Of a stretch of DNA of 64,000 nucleotides, positions 30,901-37,306 are shown piece by piece. The notes below the pieces were generated by a model that was not told the DNA's origin, searched no databases, and saw nothing but the letters and a program-made list of their open reading frames with translations. A program made the translations under genes and the position numbers. The DNA is from Paenibacillus sp. OK003 (GTDB taxonomy: Bacteria > Bacillota > Bacilli > Paenibacillales > Paenibacillaceae), in the NCBI RefSeq assembly GCF_900109515.1, contig NZ_FOBD01000013.1, positions 1-64,000 of the forward strand, given 5' to 3'. Position 1 is the first letter of the stretch. Each line of letters begins with the position of its first letter.

Positions 30901-31523
30901 TTGATACTGGTGCATGCATCATGAATTGCCACCAAAGAGGAGGAACAAGCCGAATCAATAACCATAGTAGGTCCTCTCAAATTCAGTAAATATGATGCAC
31001 GGGAAGGCACCATACATGGCATATTGCCAACATTCGAATATTTGATTAATTCGGGATTAGTATGAAAAATATTAGTTGAATAGTTATCTTTGGATGAGCC
31101 TGGGGTATAACCGATAAAAATGCCGGTTTGGGACCCGTTCAGCATCTCCGACGTATAGCCAGCATCATCGAATGCATGAAAAATAGTTTGTAGCAGAATT
31201 CGTTGTATCGGGTCCATGACCTGGGCTTCAATAGGCGGGAGCTTAAAAAATTCATAGTCGAACTTATCTAGACTTTCTACATATCCTGCCTTATTGTACG
31301 AGACCTTTCCATTGTGATTTGGCATCATTAACGAATAGATATGAGAAAACTCTTCCAGATCAACCTGACGACCTTGCGGCAAATCTCGGATAAGATCAAT
31401 ATTGTTCTCAAAAACCCCCCAGTATTCATCCAGAGTACTTGTACCAGCTATTTGCATTCCTATGCCAATAACGGCGATGTCATCTTCTTTATAAGTCGAA
31501 TGATCCATATGGCTCTTACTCAT
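21912..31523 (-). CDS. Trans-AT polyketide synthase ending in a condensation domain (KS-KR-ACP-KS-KR-ACP3-C)
   Basis: This 3203-residue cytoplasmic megasynthase reads as follows. KS1 (about 12-445) has Cys193, His327 and His367. The KR1 structural and catalytic parts (about 670-1150) have GGLGGIG at 901-907, Tyr1060 and Asn1064. ACP1 has Ser1214 in ELGANS. KS2 (about 1313-1740) has Cys1488, His1621 and His1661. KR2 (about 1940-2430) has GGTSGIG at 2180-2186, Tyr2335 and Asn2339. Three tandem ACPs have Ser2518, Ser2621 and Ser2724, each in EMGGDS. A condensation domain (about 2795-3200) has HHILLDG at 2918-2924. All catalytic residues look intact. There is no AT, dehydratase, enoylreductase, methyltransferase, loading module or thioesterase, so beta-hydroxyls should be kept, acyl units come in trans, and release is by the C domain. 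Its ATG overlaps the thioesterase stop (ATGA). Confidence 0.93.
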   Translation of the reverse strand: MSKSHMDHSTYKEDDIAVIGIGMQIAGTSTLDEYWGVFENNIDLIRDLPQGRQVDLEEFSHIYSLMMPNHNGKVSYNKAGYVESLDKFDYEFFKLPPIEAQVMDPIQRILLQTIFHAFDDAGYTSEMLNGSQTGIFIGYTPGSSKDNYSTNIFHTNPELIKYSNVGNMPCMVPSRASYLLNLRGPTMVIDSACSSSLVAIHDACTSIKNGTCSMAIAGGIRLHSFPIAYDDMNVGFETDDNKTRTFDNTASGAAIGEGSAVVLLKSLKAAEQDKDYIYGVIKGSAINNDGTSASITAPNPAAQANVILDALQASGIAPEEIDYIETHGTATALGDPIEFRGLTSAYEKFTDKKQFCGLSSSKSNIGHLYEAAGVASFIKALAAIKHKKIPGSSHFNIPNLKIDFCDSPFYVSNQTRDWEKDGLRTCGISAFGISGTNSHVILQEYKNNMYGGVKLPDQGILAISAKSSESMVSLVEQYKEYIENTDVDASVFAANANLYRTHYDKRLAIVFSNRDQLTDTLNQLTCSEMIEWGHISGVYYNHGNTSKEIDYSLIRSTLKCCNGNIASAAENPPAGSINNEMKSDLEYLADMYSYGAKLDWKSFYKGIEPRHIPLPSYPFKPTRCWLPKKEKQSIPLELDRNASVHKGDKPVISAAATKSIPVSEDPVTNSDSSDLFYERTFLEAEPILKNSNLGRCLFIHDQSAPFEPLYDSLQQRFFNVDKISVNAEEAKRIGIEKYFGQLYREITFKDISHIVMTDLIGNHENSSSDQLLHSHNIQLLSIVSLYREFTNYENTIKVVPILDHCFQITGQEAYLNPNGAPVFGLCKSFNRMFKNIVSCCIDTDSETSWTKVVDEICAIAPKDIVAYRNNQRFYEGLQEAKVVTDSNQIIIKNKGVYFISGGLGGIGYETAMEMTARAKEITLILVGRTPMADPAEWDTILRTSPESAMAEKIERLQSLKAKAEHVEYYSVDIGDAAALKSLIEAVNTKHGKINGIVHGAGISGGITFEQLNEEHFTNILMPKLVGTYVLDKATREQNLDFFLMFSSISTIFSSADLPGYIAGNMYLDSYSHYRNKAIGGKSITVNWATWSEIGMAVNSNFTIDTLFQAIKTREAIGALFSVLQNNSGAVVVARLNLQSKISMLLKTYPMQLSSKIVQSMQAGTENTGTVQTNPVKENEDYANIERSVIEVCCKNLGYTELNVHHNFFELGANSILLSIIYKDLNELFPGILQVTDLFSYPTVSLLADYVHNKTPQGMGTVESERPEVVLAINESTSVRTAATVDSAESKVHVSRAEIASEESEPNETNEMDDDGVAIIGVGMELPAGNNLNTYWDVLINGINVVRDIPSERSVDITNHLLFRGMSEDQIRFRKSGYLDEVNTFDHAFFGISPRDAALLDPVLRIFLQCCSTAIDDSGYGADGVKGTNTGIFLGYTANLGNAYNRLLYEVDPKLFNDALPIGQVSMTASRAAYVFDLKGPSMVVDTACSSSLTALHMACEQIRFGKCDMALAGGASLMGIPLADGSGIGFESPEEKTRTFSDQASGAAIAEGVGVVLLKSLKKAKRDGDSIYAVIKGSAINQDGSSFGIAAPNYLAQSEAIQKAWADAGVTATDISYIEAHGTGTQLGDPIEIKGIHHAFETVTDDKQICGIGSVKTNLGHANEAAGMCGLFKCILMLQNKTIPPTLHFQVPNPNIDFIRSPLYVVDKVTPLKPKGERTLVGISGFGMSGTNAHLILEEAPKASVRRNQSSAKQPLIFTVSARTEQAAFQLISEYRTYLLKNKNVDLVDLTCTLNIGRKHYSHRIAFIYYSQHDLLTKLTELHQYDSFNKIKNDWCYSGYYAIVPESKKEKYPYEITSKEQQKLSEEAQHYCELADRQNEAGLLATIKSYIRGANIGWRALYNQAYRKLNLPTYPYAKHYAWYQLPVKYKKAIKVKSLYDHFFHHKKWVAQEKVAVKLPQIDEVCVVVHSDSSGKHDLSNRLKERGVRVIDVFAAHHSFHKADEDTYRIENSVDHFKELFSQLSEHSIGKIVHVGAYRNLVDVKDADELYGELEYGFFNVVNLVKGVVKARLDQDIRLVLVASSVNLISGQEQRILPHNATVLSLGKIIEQENPNISCRAIDTDMETSVDQLIDQLYTDHSMYLVGLRQGRGYIEEFDAVDVAPETNNRIVTGGTYIITGGTSGIGVQNAKLFSRQAKCNLILLSRSGFPDESLWGTYEEKDGYKENIKDFKEIRKSGSTLEFMKCDISNADDVQGMLATVRAKYNKINGIVHCAGVIEPGFILRKEKSSFLSVFAPKILGTWNLDKLTQQDKLDFLLLHSSNVTDSGEPGQSCYMAANAFLDSYTDYLNAQGRNTYTVNWVAWKETGMAYKQGTNADTTTKAITNLDATNALNDLLRSKPQRVIIGQFNEKVDLIALLKHSRNAVAPGFTAKIIQQAYEKQTNEVAATTNGVAVLARPSVVPATSSEQKVEKEVNLTGNIEGKYTLLERQIGKIYCDILGYEEADIYEGFFEMGGDSILLTEMHDTINKLHPNIVKIADLFEFDSIHSLAEYMTPRIKSEEKPDVLESVTTAVAKEVKLKGNVEGVYTPVEERIGEIYCAILGYDEVDIYEGFFEMGGDSILLTEMHDTINKLHPNIVKIADLFEFDSVHSLAEYMTSRIKLEEKPEVLENVTTAVVKEFKLKGNVEGVYTSTEERIGEIYCTILGYDEVDIYEGFFEMGGDSILLTEMHATINTLYPNIVKIADLFEFDSVQTLAEYIASRIEKAEQVKKAEKVEQTKTEELSSPKEELAVTEYHDMSNPQERIYADYRFSHNKNVYNIGFISDQSNESYEELVINANKFFNRFEMLRTTFKTVNKKLVQFINPIQPIEIKRVQVASVADIDYTKYLKTFKLNEYPLFNLTLFEAPDRKLLFFDVHHILLDGYSTTIFQEHMEAFGTDAIVPPLHPYSKYVEFEKTFYNSEEYRGMGDYWKDKLGGFDFTNPLESKDEEDKTYGHTSIELSTELTDALLKFAKSRKTTMFNILLASYALALSSFTQRKDISILTPVLNRYLPEFKNAIGVFTNLIPLRVDVQPHQLLGEYIKNVSKTTVEGIKNQFYQYNHLIKDFKSSNPEFFFYLDFEDNSLKKFRETEDIPYAVNIPKFALDVEIKNFNNKYLVAASYKKKHLSDDEVSTILYLLVTNLKENFRNDNLNQVLDTFVKS
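23229..24104 (-). repeat. Triplicated ACP coding repeat, 309-bp period
   Basis: Residues 2474-2576, 2577-2679 and 2680 to about 2765 of the synthase are three tandem units of 103 residues. They share long identical runs such as DIYEGFFEMGGDSILLTEM. Serine attachment sites are spaced exactly 103 residues apart. Near identity at DNA level points to recent internal duplication, or to continuing homogenisation. Confidence 0.9.
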
Positions 31524-32239
31524 GGCATGCCCCCGCTTTCTTTATATTTTCGTAATGTCACATTAATGACATTTGCCGTTTTTAACGGTTCTTCCGTAGG
31601 GAAGAAGTGTGAACCTTTCATTTTCACAAAGGCAATGCTTTTCCCCGCAGAAAGCTTCCATTTATAAATATCTTCATCCTCTATATCTGGCTCTTTGTCA
31701 CTCCATAATACAGTGATATCGGAATAAATAGTCCGGAGACTACTGGTTCCAACACTTTGGATCAAACGAAAATCTGTAAGCAATACGTTCATATGATAGT
31801 CGAGCATAGATGGATTATTCAAAATGATCTCATTAAATCCGCCCATTCCCAGAAATCTTCTTTTGCTTTCCTTCTCGTTTTCCAAGTCATATTGGGCTTT
31901 TTCATTATGATGATAAGGTGGCCAACGACTTGAAAAAAACAGATGTGCAGGAGGCTCATACCCTTCCTCCAAGAGACGAAAGTATAGAAAATATAACAAC
32001 ATTCCTCCCATACTGTGTCCATATAAGGCATATGTTTCATCCGGATGCAAACTGTTTTTTACAGACTGTAAAAGATCATTCACAATATCTTCTACATTGT
32101 CACATAACGGTTCACGAAATCTGGGCATATGACCTGGCAAATCAAGAGGAATGAACTCAATATGATCATGCAGATGTTTTTTCCATGCATTATAAGGAAT
32201 TGTTGAACCCCCAGCATGTGGAATACAAAATAATTTCAT
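31520..32239 (-). CDS. Type II thioesterase
   Basis: This 239-residue alpha/beta hydrolase belongs to the external thioesterase family. FCIPHAGGS near the N-terminus contributes the oxyanion region. The nucleophile is Ser76 in GHSMGG, the likely acid an aspartate around 181-185 in WSDKEPD, and the base His211 in GSHFF. Such enzymes hydrolyse stalled or misloaded acyl groups from carrier proteins. Because the synthase has no integrated thioesterase, it could also assist release. AAAGGAT lies 6-7 nt before the ATG. The stop overlaps the synthase start by 4 nt, implying translational coupling. Confidence 0.9.
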   Translation of the reverse strand: MKLFCIPHAGGSTIPYNAWKKHLHDHIEFIPLDLPGHMPRFREPLCDNVEDIVNDLLQSVKNSLHPDETYALYGHSMGGMLLYFLYFRLLEEGYEPPAHLFFSSRWPPYHHNEKAQYDLENEKESKRRFLGMGGFNEIILNNPSMLDYHMNVLLTDFRLIQSVGTSSLRTIYSDITVLWSDKEPDIEDEDIYKWKLSAGKSIAFVKMKGSHFFPTEEPLKTANVINVTLRKYKESGGMP

Positions 32240-32251
32240 AATGATATCCTT

Positions 32252-33505
32252 TTATAGAGCCGTAAGCGTATTTTCAAAATAATAAAATGAATTGGTTTCA
32301 TCCAATAACGATTTTACACAATGTCTGATTTTCCTCGGTTCAAGCTTCTTGATTTGCAGCGCTTCAATTAGCATTGTCAGCAGCTCGGCTTGTGGCTCAC
32401 CTTTAGCTACGCCATTCCTCCCTAAAGAAGCATTGTATTGTTCTTTAATTTTATCGTAGATTTTAATAACTTCCTTATATTCATTTTGATTTGTATTCTT
32501 GTTTTCTGTGGAAGCTAGAATACTGAGGCATTTCCCAGCAAAATTAGGCATATCCTTTACAAAATTAGAATCGGATGTAAATAAATTATCAAGTTTTTGC
32601 TTGTCCTGGAACAAGCCGTAACAATAGGTTTTCATTTCCGGAAGATTTTCCTTAACAAACTCAGATAATAATAGCTTGGGACTCATCTCAATGGTTGCAG
32701 TAACGCCATAGCGACGGAACAAGTGAAGAGCTGGGATAAACAGTACCGGGTTAATCAAATGATAGGTCAGGCTTCTAGCGATTTGATCAGGATCGGACAA
32801 TGGCTCCCCGGTATAATTGGAAATAACAGGGAAGTGGAAAGGGTGAAATTCAAAGCCGTTAACAAACTCCAAATATTCCATGCAGATTTCATTCATAATG
32901 GGAGAATGCATTGGAGGACCGCTGAATAGTGGCGATACGAGGGCCTCTTTGTCAAGTAATAGCCGTTCTACTGCATCAAGTTTGTCATTGAACCCGCTTA
33001 TTGCGAGCTGACTATTGGAATTATAACAGGAGATGAAGACACTTCCTTCGGCATTGGCGGCTTTGATGCACGATTCTATGGTTTTCTGATCAGATTGTTC
33101 GATTATGGCCATGTGACCTATATTCTTTTGAATGATTCCGTTGACTAGCTCTCCACGTTTCATCATAATTTTAACCGCGTCTCTGAAAGTCACTGCACCT
33201 GCACTCACAAGAGCGGCGTATTCCCCGATGCTGTGACCGACAGCAAATTGAGGATAAACGCCATAATCCTCCATATAAGCTCTGAAAATAGATACCTCTG
33301 TAGTCAGGATAGCAAGCTGCATATTACTAAATTCATTGATGCTGCTTATGCTTCCGTTAAAACATAAATTAGCCATATCGATACCAGAAACATCACTTGC
33401 TTCCTCAAAGGTTTGTTTCGAGATTGCATACTGATCGTAAAACGATTTACCCATCTGTATAAACTGAGTTCCTTGGCCAGGAAAAATAAAAGCAAACTTA
33501 TCCAT
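32252..33505 (-). CDS. Trans-acting acyltransferase with C-terminal extension
   Basis: The 417-residue protein begins with a complete malonyl-transferase-type AT domain (about 1-295): FPGQGTQ at the oxyanion site, Ser92 in GHSIGEYAA, the carboxylate-binding Arg117 in KRGEL, and His200 in PPMHSPIM. It should therefore load a carboxylated extender, either malonyl-CoA or the hydroxymalonyl unit from the FkbJ-type ACP, onto the AT-less synthase. Unusually, about 120 further residues follow (EMKTYCYGLFQDKQK onward). I cannot assign them; they look helical and may dock a partner. GAGGGAGG precedes the ATG. It lies between the thioesterase and FkbH-type genes. Confidence 0.88.
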   Translation of the reverse strand: MDKFAFIFPGQGTQFIQMGKSFYDQYAISKQTFEEASDVSGIDMANLCFNGSISSINEFSNMQLAILTTEVSIFRAYMEDYGVYPQFAVGHSIGEYAALVSAGAVTFRDAVKIMMKRGELVNGIIQKNIGHMAIIEQSDQKTIESCIKAANAEGSVFISCYNSNSQLAISGFNDKLDAVERLLLDKEALVSPLFSGPPMHSPIMNEICMEYLEFVNGFEFHPFHFPVISNYTGEPLSDPDQIARSLTYHLINPVLFIPALHLFRRYGVTATIEMSPKLLLSEFVKENLPEMKTYCYGLFQDKQKLDNLFTSDSNFVKDMPNFAGKCLSILASTENKNTNQNEYKEVIKIYDKIKEQYNASLGRNGVAKGEPQAELLTMLIEALQIKKLEPRKIRHCVKSLLDETNSFYYFENTLTAL

Positions 33506-33528
33506 GACTATATGCCTCCCTCAATATA

Positions 33529-34584
33529 TTATTCCTCAACGACCAGCCTGATGTATGAAGGTAACTGCTGTATCTCAGACAGATCGTTTTCGAATACTAC
33601 GTAATCCCCATCTTCATAAAGTTCCTTGAAACCCGCAAACTTATAAGTAACGTACATCATCCTGTTTTTATCCGTACTAATAAACTCAGCGCGCAGCGTT
33701 GCATTTGCTTTTTTGGCAAGATTTATAATATGGTTAATCATGACACTTCCTACTCCACGCGACATGACACGACATGACATCAGTAACAGCTTAATAGTCC
33801 AAACGTTTTCTTTCATCTCAACAATTGTTAGTCCAATCTTGCCGTAAAAGCCGTATTTATCCTCCAAATCTGAAACAAGTAACAAATGCGATTCGGATTT
33901 CCTCAGATTATCGATCTCTTCATACGAATAGGTGTAGCCGGTCGTATTTAGTTGGTGAGTTCTAACCGTCAACTCCTCAGCTCGCTGCAAATCTCCCTCT
34001 TTCACTCTGGATATGGTAAATTTCATATCAAGCGATGCTAAAAAATCCTCATGCGTTCCTACGAAATTATCCTCAATATCTTTCCTTTTAATATCGCTTA
34101 AATACATATGTCTTCGGTTTTTAGAATCCTCTGTTATAAATTTGGGACTCATTTCGGGCATATCCAGTAAATGGGGCAACTCTGATACATCTATACAAAA
34201 AACTGTTGGATGTATGAAATTCACTTCTTCTCTTTCAAATGGTTGATCATCGATAAATGCCAGAGTGTCTATACCTATATTAATAGCAGCGGCAATTACC
34301 GAGAGAGAGGAAGATTTAGAATGCCAGTTGATTTGGGGGTAGATGAAATACTCTTTCAGTCCAAACTCTTCAAGCTTGTCCATTGCTGCGTTATATTCAT
34401 TCTTGCTAGCTACAGACTGCAAAACTCCCCGGTTGTCAAGCGTTTTGATAATATCAACAACTGTGCTACGAAGCGTGACGTTGTTGTCTTCAAGCAGGAC
34501 CCCGTCCCATATTGTATTGTCCAGATCCCATACCAAACATTTAACTTTTTGATTCTTCCCTACTGCAATGCTTTCATTTGACAT
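33529..34584 (-). CDS. FkbH-type glyceryl-ACP synthase (HAD-like, with GNAT-like C-terminus)
   Basis: The 351-residue protein opens with the HAD phosphatase motif VWDLDNTIWDG (Asp20/Asp22) and has SKN (about 60-63) and FIDDQPFEREEV further on. The C-terminal part (about 190-350) is GNAT-like, with LLMSCRVMSRGVG. The family dephosphorylates 1,3-bisphosphoglycerate and loads the glyceryl group on an ACP, the first step to methoxymalonyl- or hydroxymalonyl-ACP. I could not place the acyl-carrying cysteine with confidence. GGAGGGAT supports the start. The carrier, both dehydrogenases and an AT are direct neighbours, which fits extender-unit biosynthesis. Confidence 0.9.
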   Translation of the reverse strand: MSNESIAVGKNQKVKCLVWDLDNTIWDGVLLEDNNVTLRSTVVDIIKTLDNRGVLQSVASKNEYNAAMDKLEEFGLKEYFIYPQINWHSKSSSLSVIAAAINIGIDTLAFIDDQPFEREEVNFIHPTVFCIDVSELPHLLDMPEMSPKFITEDSKNRRHMYLSDIKRKDIEDNFVGTHEDFLASLDMKFTISRVKEGDLQRAEELTVRTHQLNTTGYTYSYEEIDNLRKSESHLLLVSDLEDKYGFYGKIGLTIVEMKENVWTIKLLLMSCRVMSRGVGSVMINHIINLAKKANATLRAEFISTDKNRMMYVTYKFAGFKELYEDGDYVVFENDLSEIQQLPSYIRLVVEE

Positions 34585-34627
34585 CCTTTATCCCTCCACC
34601 CCGGATTGTGTTGAGCAGGCTAAAATA

Positions 34628-35758
34628 TTAGCTCAACATGTTTTTTGCAATAAACACCTCATGCATCTGGGTAGTCCCTTCAATTATTTCGTTAATTTTT
34701 GCATCACGCATATACCGTTCAACCGGATAATCGCGGCTGCATCCATTTGCCCCATGGATTTGCACAGCATCACTTGCAACCTGATTAACCATCCTAGATG
34801 CAAAGTATTTAGTTTTCCATGTCTCCATAATAGAATCGGGATCCATCATTTCTCTCAAATAACCTGCGTGGTAGTATAAAAGGCGCGCTGCTTTAACATT
34901 TACCGCCATCTCCGTCAACATCTTCTGTATCAATTGATTTTCTCTCAAAGGCAAACCGAATTGCTTCCGTTGTCCTGCATAATAGATAGATTGTTCCAAG
35001 CAGGCCTGTCCCAGGCCGACACATCCACTGGCCACAGTGTATCTTCCATAATCCAGACAATTTAAAGCCACATGCGACAAGCCAGTCCCTATCAATCCCA
35101 CTATATTTTCTTTTGGGATTACACAATCGTCCAAATGAAGCTCTGCCAGCATCGACCCTCTTACTCCTATCATGCCCGTTATCGATGTTCTGCTAAATCC
35201 AGGAGCATCGCTTTCGACCAGAAAAGCAGTAGGTTTACCCTCACACTGAGCAAACACTAAATAGATATCCGCGATCTGACCCATCGTGATCCATTTTTTG
35301 CGTCCATTCAATACATAACAGTCGTCCAATAGAACCGCCGTTGTTTGTACATTTTTGGCATCACTGCCAACCTCGGGTTCTGTCAGTGCAAAGGCGCCTA
35401 TTGTAGATCCGGCAGCCATTGAGGGCAGCAATCGGCTTCTTTGTTCATCAGTTCCCCATCTCAGAATGGCTAGTGCCACCATTCCATGAACCGTCAGTAA
35501 ACTTCTGACTGAAGAGCATCCGCGTCCTAACTCTTCATTCAAGATTCCGATAGTAACCCAATCGAGTCCCATTCCGCCGTATTCCTTTTGCAGCATGGAA
35601 CCTAGATAACCTTTTTCTTTGAGCTTCTCTATGATTTCGGGCGAGATTCGTTCCTCTCGATCACTCTCGACAGCACTCGGAGCCACTACTTCATCTACAA
35701 ACATCTTGAAGTCGTTTTTCCACTGCAGTTGTTCCCTTGTTAATTCCAATTTCATCAT
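34628..35758 (-). CDS. Acyl-CoA dehydrogenase-like flavoprotein (FkbI-type)
   Basis: This 376-residue member of the acyl-CoA dehydrogenase family has FALTEPEVGSDA (flavin-contact segment), KWITMGQIADIYLVF, GQRKQFGLPL and the terminal IIEGTTQMHEV, which carries the glutamate commonly used as base. In extender pathways such enzymes oxidise the C3 aldehyde of the ACP-bound glycerate to the carboxylate. The ATG at 35758 (followed by a second ATG) has GTAGGGAT before it. The longer frame starts with TTG and has no ribosome binding site. The gene lies between the FkbJ-type ACP and FkbH genes, the classical grouping for this pathway. Confidence 0.85.
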   Translation of the reverse strand: MMKLELTREQLQWKNDFKMFVDEVVAPSAVESDREERISPEIIEKLKEKGYLGSMLQKEYGGMGLDWVTIGILNEELGRGCSSVRSLLTVHGMVALAILRWGTDEQRSRLLPSMAAGSTIGAFALTEPEVGSDAKNVQTTAVLLDDCYVLNGRKKWITMGQIADIYLVFAQCEGKPTAFLVESDAPGFSRTSITGMIGVRGSMLAELHLDDCVIPKENIVGLIGTGLSHVALNCLDYGRYTVASGCVGLGQACLEQSIYYAGQRKQFGLPLRENQLIQKMLTEMAVNVKAARLLYYHAGYLREMMDPDSIMETWKTKYFASRMVNQVASDAVQIHGANGCSRDYPVERYMRDAKINEIIEGTTQMHEVFIAKNMLS

Positions 35759-35814
35759 AATCCCTACATTTCTGTTGGTTTCTCGTTTCAAATTGTCCGA
35801 TACTTGGACATTCT

Positions 35815-36051
35815 TTAGCTCGCTTTCCGCTCTAAAAACTCACAGATAGCGTTAATAGATTTGAAATTGTTCATATCGAGATCTTTATTATCTACCTGGA
35901 TTCCAAACTCTTTTTCCAGAAACATTACTAATTGCATGGCAAACAATGAGTTGACATAACCCAATGAAAAAATATCGTCGCTATCTTGCAACTCATGCTT
36001 CTTGAGATATCTGTCAAGAAACTCTTTGATCCGAACTTTTACATCATCCAT
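35815..36051 (-). CDS. Acyl carrier protein, FkbJ-type extender carrier
   Basis: This 78-residue single-domain carrier has the attachment serine in LGYVNSLFAMQ; Asn for Asp before Ser is characteristic of methoxymalonyl/hydroxymalonyl carriers. The start at 36051 is chosen because GGAAGGGG precedes it; an upstream in-frame ATG would add 17 residues overlapping the previous gene. It should carry glyceryl to hydroxymalonyl intermediates made by FkbH and the two dehydrogenases, for transfer by a trans-AT to the synthase. A phosphopantetheinyl transferase is needed but none is in the window. Confidence 0.87.
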   Translation of the reverse strand: MDDVKVRIKEFLDRYLKKHELQDSDDIFSLGYVNSLFAMQLVMFLEKEFGIQVDNKDLDMNNFKSINAICEFLERKAS

Positions 36052-36098
36052 AAATAAATCCCCTTCCATTAATTGAAAATATTTTGTCATATCATCTA

Positions 36099-36947
36099 TC
36101 AAGAATAGGTGTAAAATCCTTTGCCCGACTTTCTGCCATATAGGCCGGCATCAACCATTTTCCGTAACAGAGGACAACAGCGAAATTTTGAATCCTGATA
36201 GCTTTCATATAAAACATCCAAAGACTGCACAACCGTATCCAGTCCTATCAAATCGGCAGTTTCTAGAGGTCCCATCTTATGCGAATAACATTTTTTAAAA
36301 ATATTATCCACTTCCTGAGGGGAAGCAACTTGATCCTGAACTACAAATGCCGCCTCATTCATAAACAAATGAGAAATTCTGTTAGATACGAATCCCGGGT
36401 GATCATTAACAACGATAGATTCTTTACCGATGGTTTTAAGAAGATCCTTTGTCCGCTCTATAGCCGACTCGTCTGTGTGATACCCCCGGATCACCTCTAC
36501 CGTCGATTTCATGGGAACCGGATTCATAAAATGAACTCCGATAATGAAAGAGGGTCTGTTGGTCAGAGCCGCAACTTTTGTAATCGATATGCAGGAAGTA
36601 TTCACAAGAATTATGGAGTCTTCTGCACAAATCGTATCTATTTTTTGATGAACACTCTCCTTGATCTCCCAATTCTCTGTCACATTTTCAATAATAAAGC
36701 TCGCATCGGCGAGTAAATCATAGTCAGTCGAAAATGTGATTTTTTCCATAACGGCCTCAGGCTCCATGATATCGTACGTCTTCTGAAACAATCCCTGAAA
36801 CCTTGCGTTAGTAAATATCTCCTCACGAGCGTTCTCGAGTATACTTTCATCTATATCAATGAGTATTACTGGATAACCGGATTGGGCAAAATTTTGGGCC
36901 ACACCTCTCCCCATAACCCCAGCCCCAACGACACCAATTTTCTTCAC
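36099..36947 (-). CDS. 3-hydroxyacyl-CoA dehydrogenase-like enzyme (FkbK-type)
   Basis: The 282-residue NAD-dependent dehydrogenase starts with the Rossmann motif VGAGVMGRG. It has the conserved HFMNPVP segment (catalytic His and Asn-Pro) and NDHPGFVSNR leading into the helical C-terminal dimerisation domain, ending GKGFYTYS. In extender pathways it oxidises the C3 hydroxyl of glyceryl-ACP, and in zwittermicin-type systems also that of seryl-ACP. I choose the GTG at 36947, six bases after a perfect AGGAGG; the ATG codons further up lie inside or before that site. Confidence 0.87.
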   Translation of the reverse strand: MKKIGVVGAGVMGRGVAQNFAQSGYPVILIDIDESILENAREEIFTNARFQGLFQKTYDIMEPEAVMEKITFSTDYDLLADASFIIENVTENWEIKESVHQKIDTICAEDSIILVNTSCISITKVAALTNRPSFIIGVHFMNPVPMKSTVEVIRGYHTDESAIERTKDLLKTIGKESIVVNDHPGFVSNRISHLFMNEAAFVVQDQVASPQEVDNIFKKCYSHKMGPLETADLIGLDTVVQSLDVLYESYQDSKFRCCPLLRKMVDAGLYGRKSGKGFYTYS

Positions 36948-37045
36948 TTTGAACCTCCTCATCATTTAATAAGAGACCTCTCCACAATCCTAAAACCTTA
37001 ACTTCTAACTTTGCATCTTTCATTAATGTCGATTGCTGTGAGCTT

Positions 37046-37306
37046 TCACGTCAGTACACCGTATTTCTGAGAGAGTAAGTTTGATATTTTATTTAGAGTT
37101 GAGAAATTTTCTATCAACAGGTCATCATCTTCAATTTGAATGTCAAATTTGACCTCCAGGTTTATAATTAACTTGATCGTCACTATAGAGTCCAATCCCT
37201 CATCCCTTAAATCCGTATGCTTTTCAAGGTTTACTTTTCTGCCTAGAAGCTCGCTTAGCTCATCTGTAATCGATTCCTCTATTGATGTTATTTGTGGGAA
37301 TGTCAA
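37046..37306 (-). CDS. Acyl carrier protein paired with the amino acid:carrier ligase
   Basis: The 86-residue carrier has its attachment serine in EGLDSIVTIK. It starts at TTG, overlapping the ligase stop (TTGA), behind GAAGGAG. The tight coupling to the aminoacyl-tRNA-synthetase-like gene makes it the likely acceptor of the activated amino acid. That matches known amino acid:carrier-protein ligases, which sit next to a small carrier. It is clearly different from the FkbJ-type ACP (DSI rather than NSL at the serine), so the operon uses two dedicated carriers. Confidence 0.85.
   Translation of the reverse strand: MTFPQITSIEESITDELSELLGRKVNLEKHTDLRDEGLDSIVTIKLIINLEVKFDIQIEDDDLLIENFSTLNKISNLLSQKYGVLT

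Noticed and set aside
21912-31523. Dehydratase or integrated AT domains in the synthase
   Set aside because: The regions between KS and KR (residues 450-890 and 1745-2165) contain only linker and KR structural-subdomain sequence. No HxxxGxxxxP dehydratase motif or GHSxG AT motif is present.
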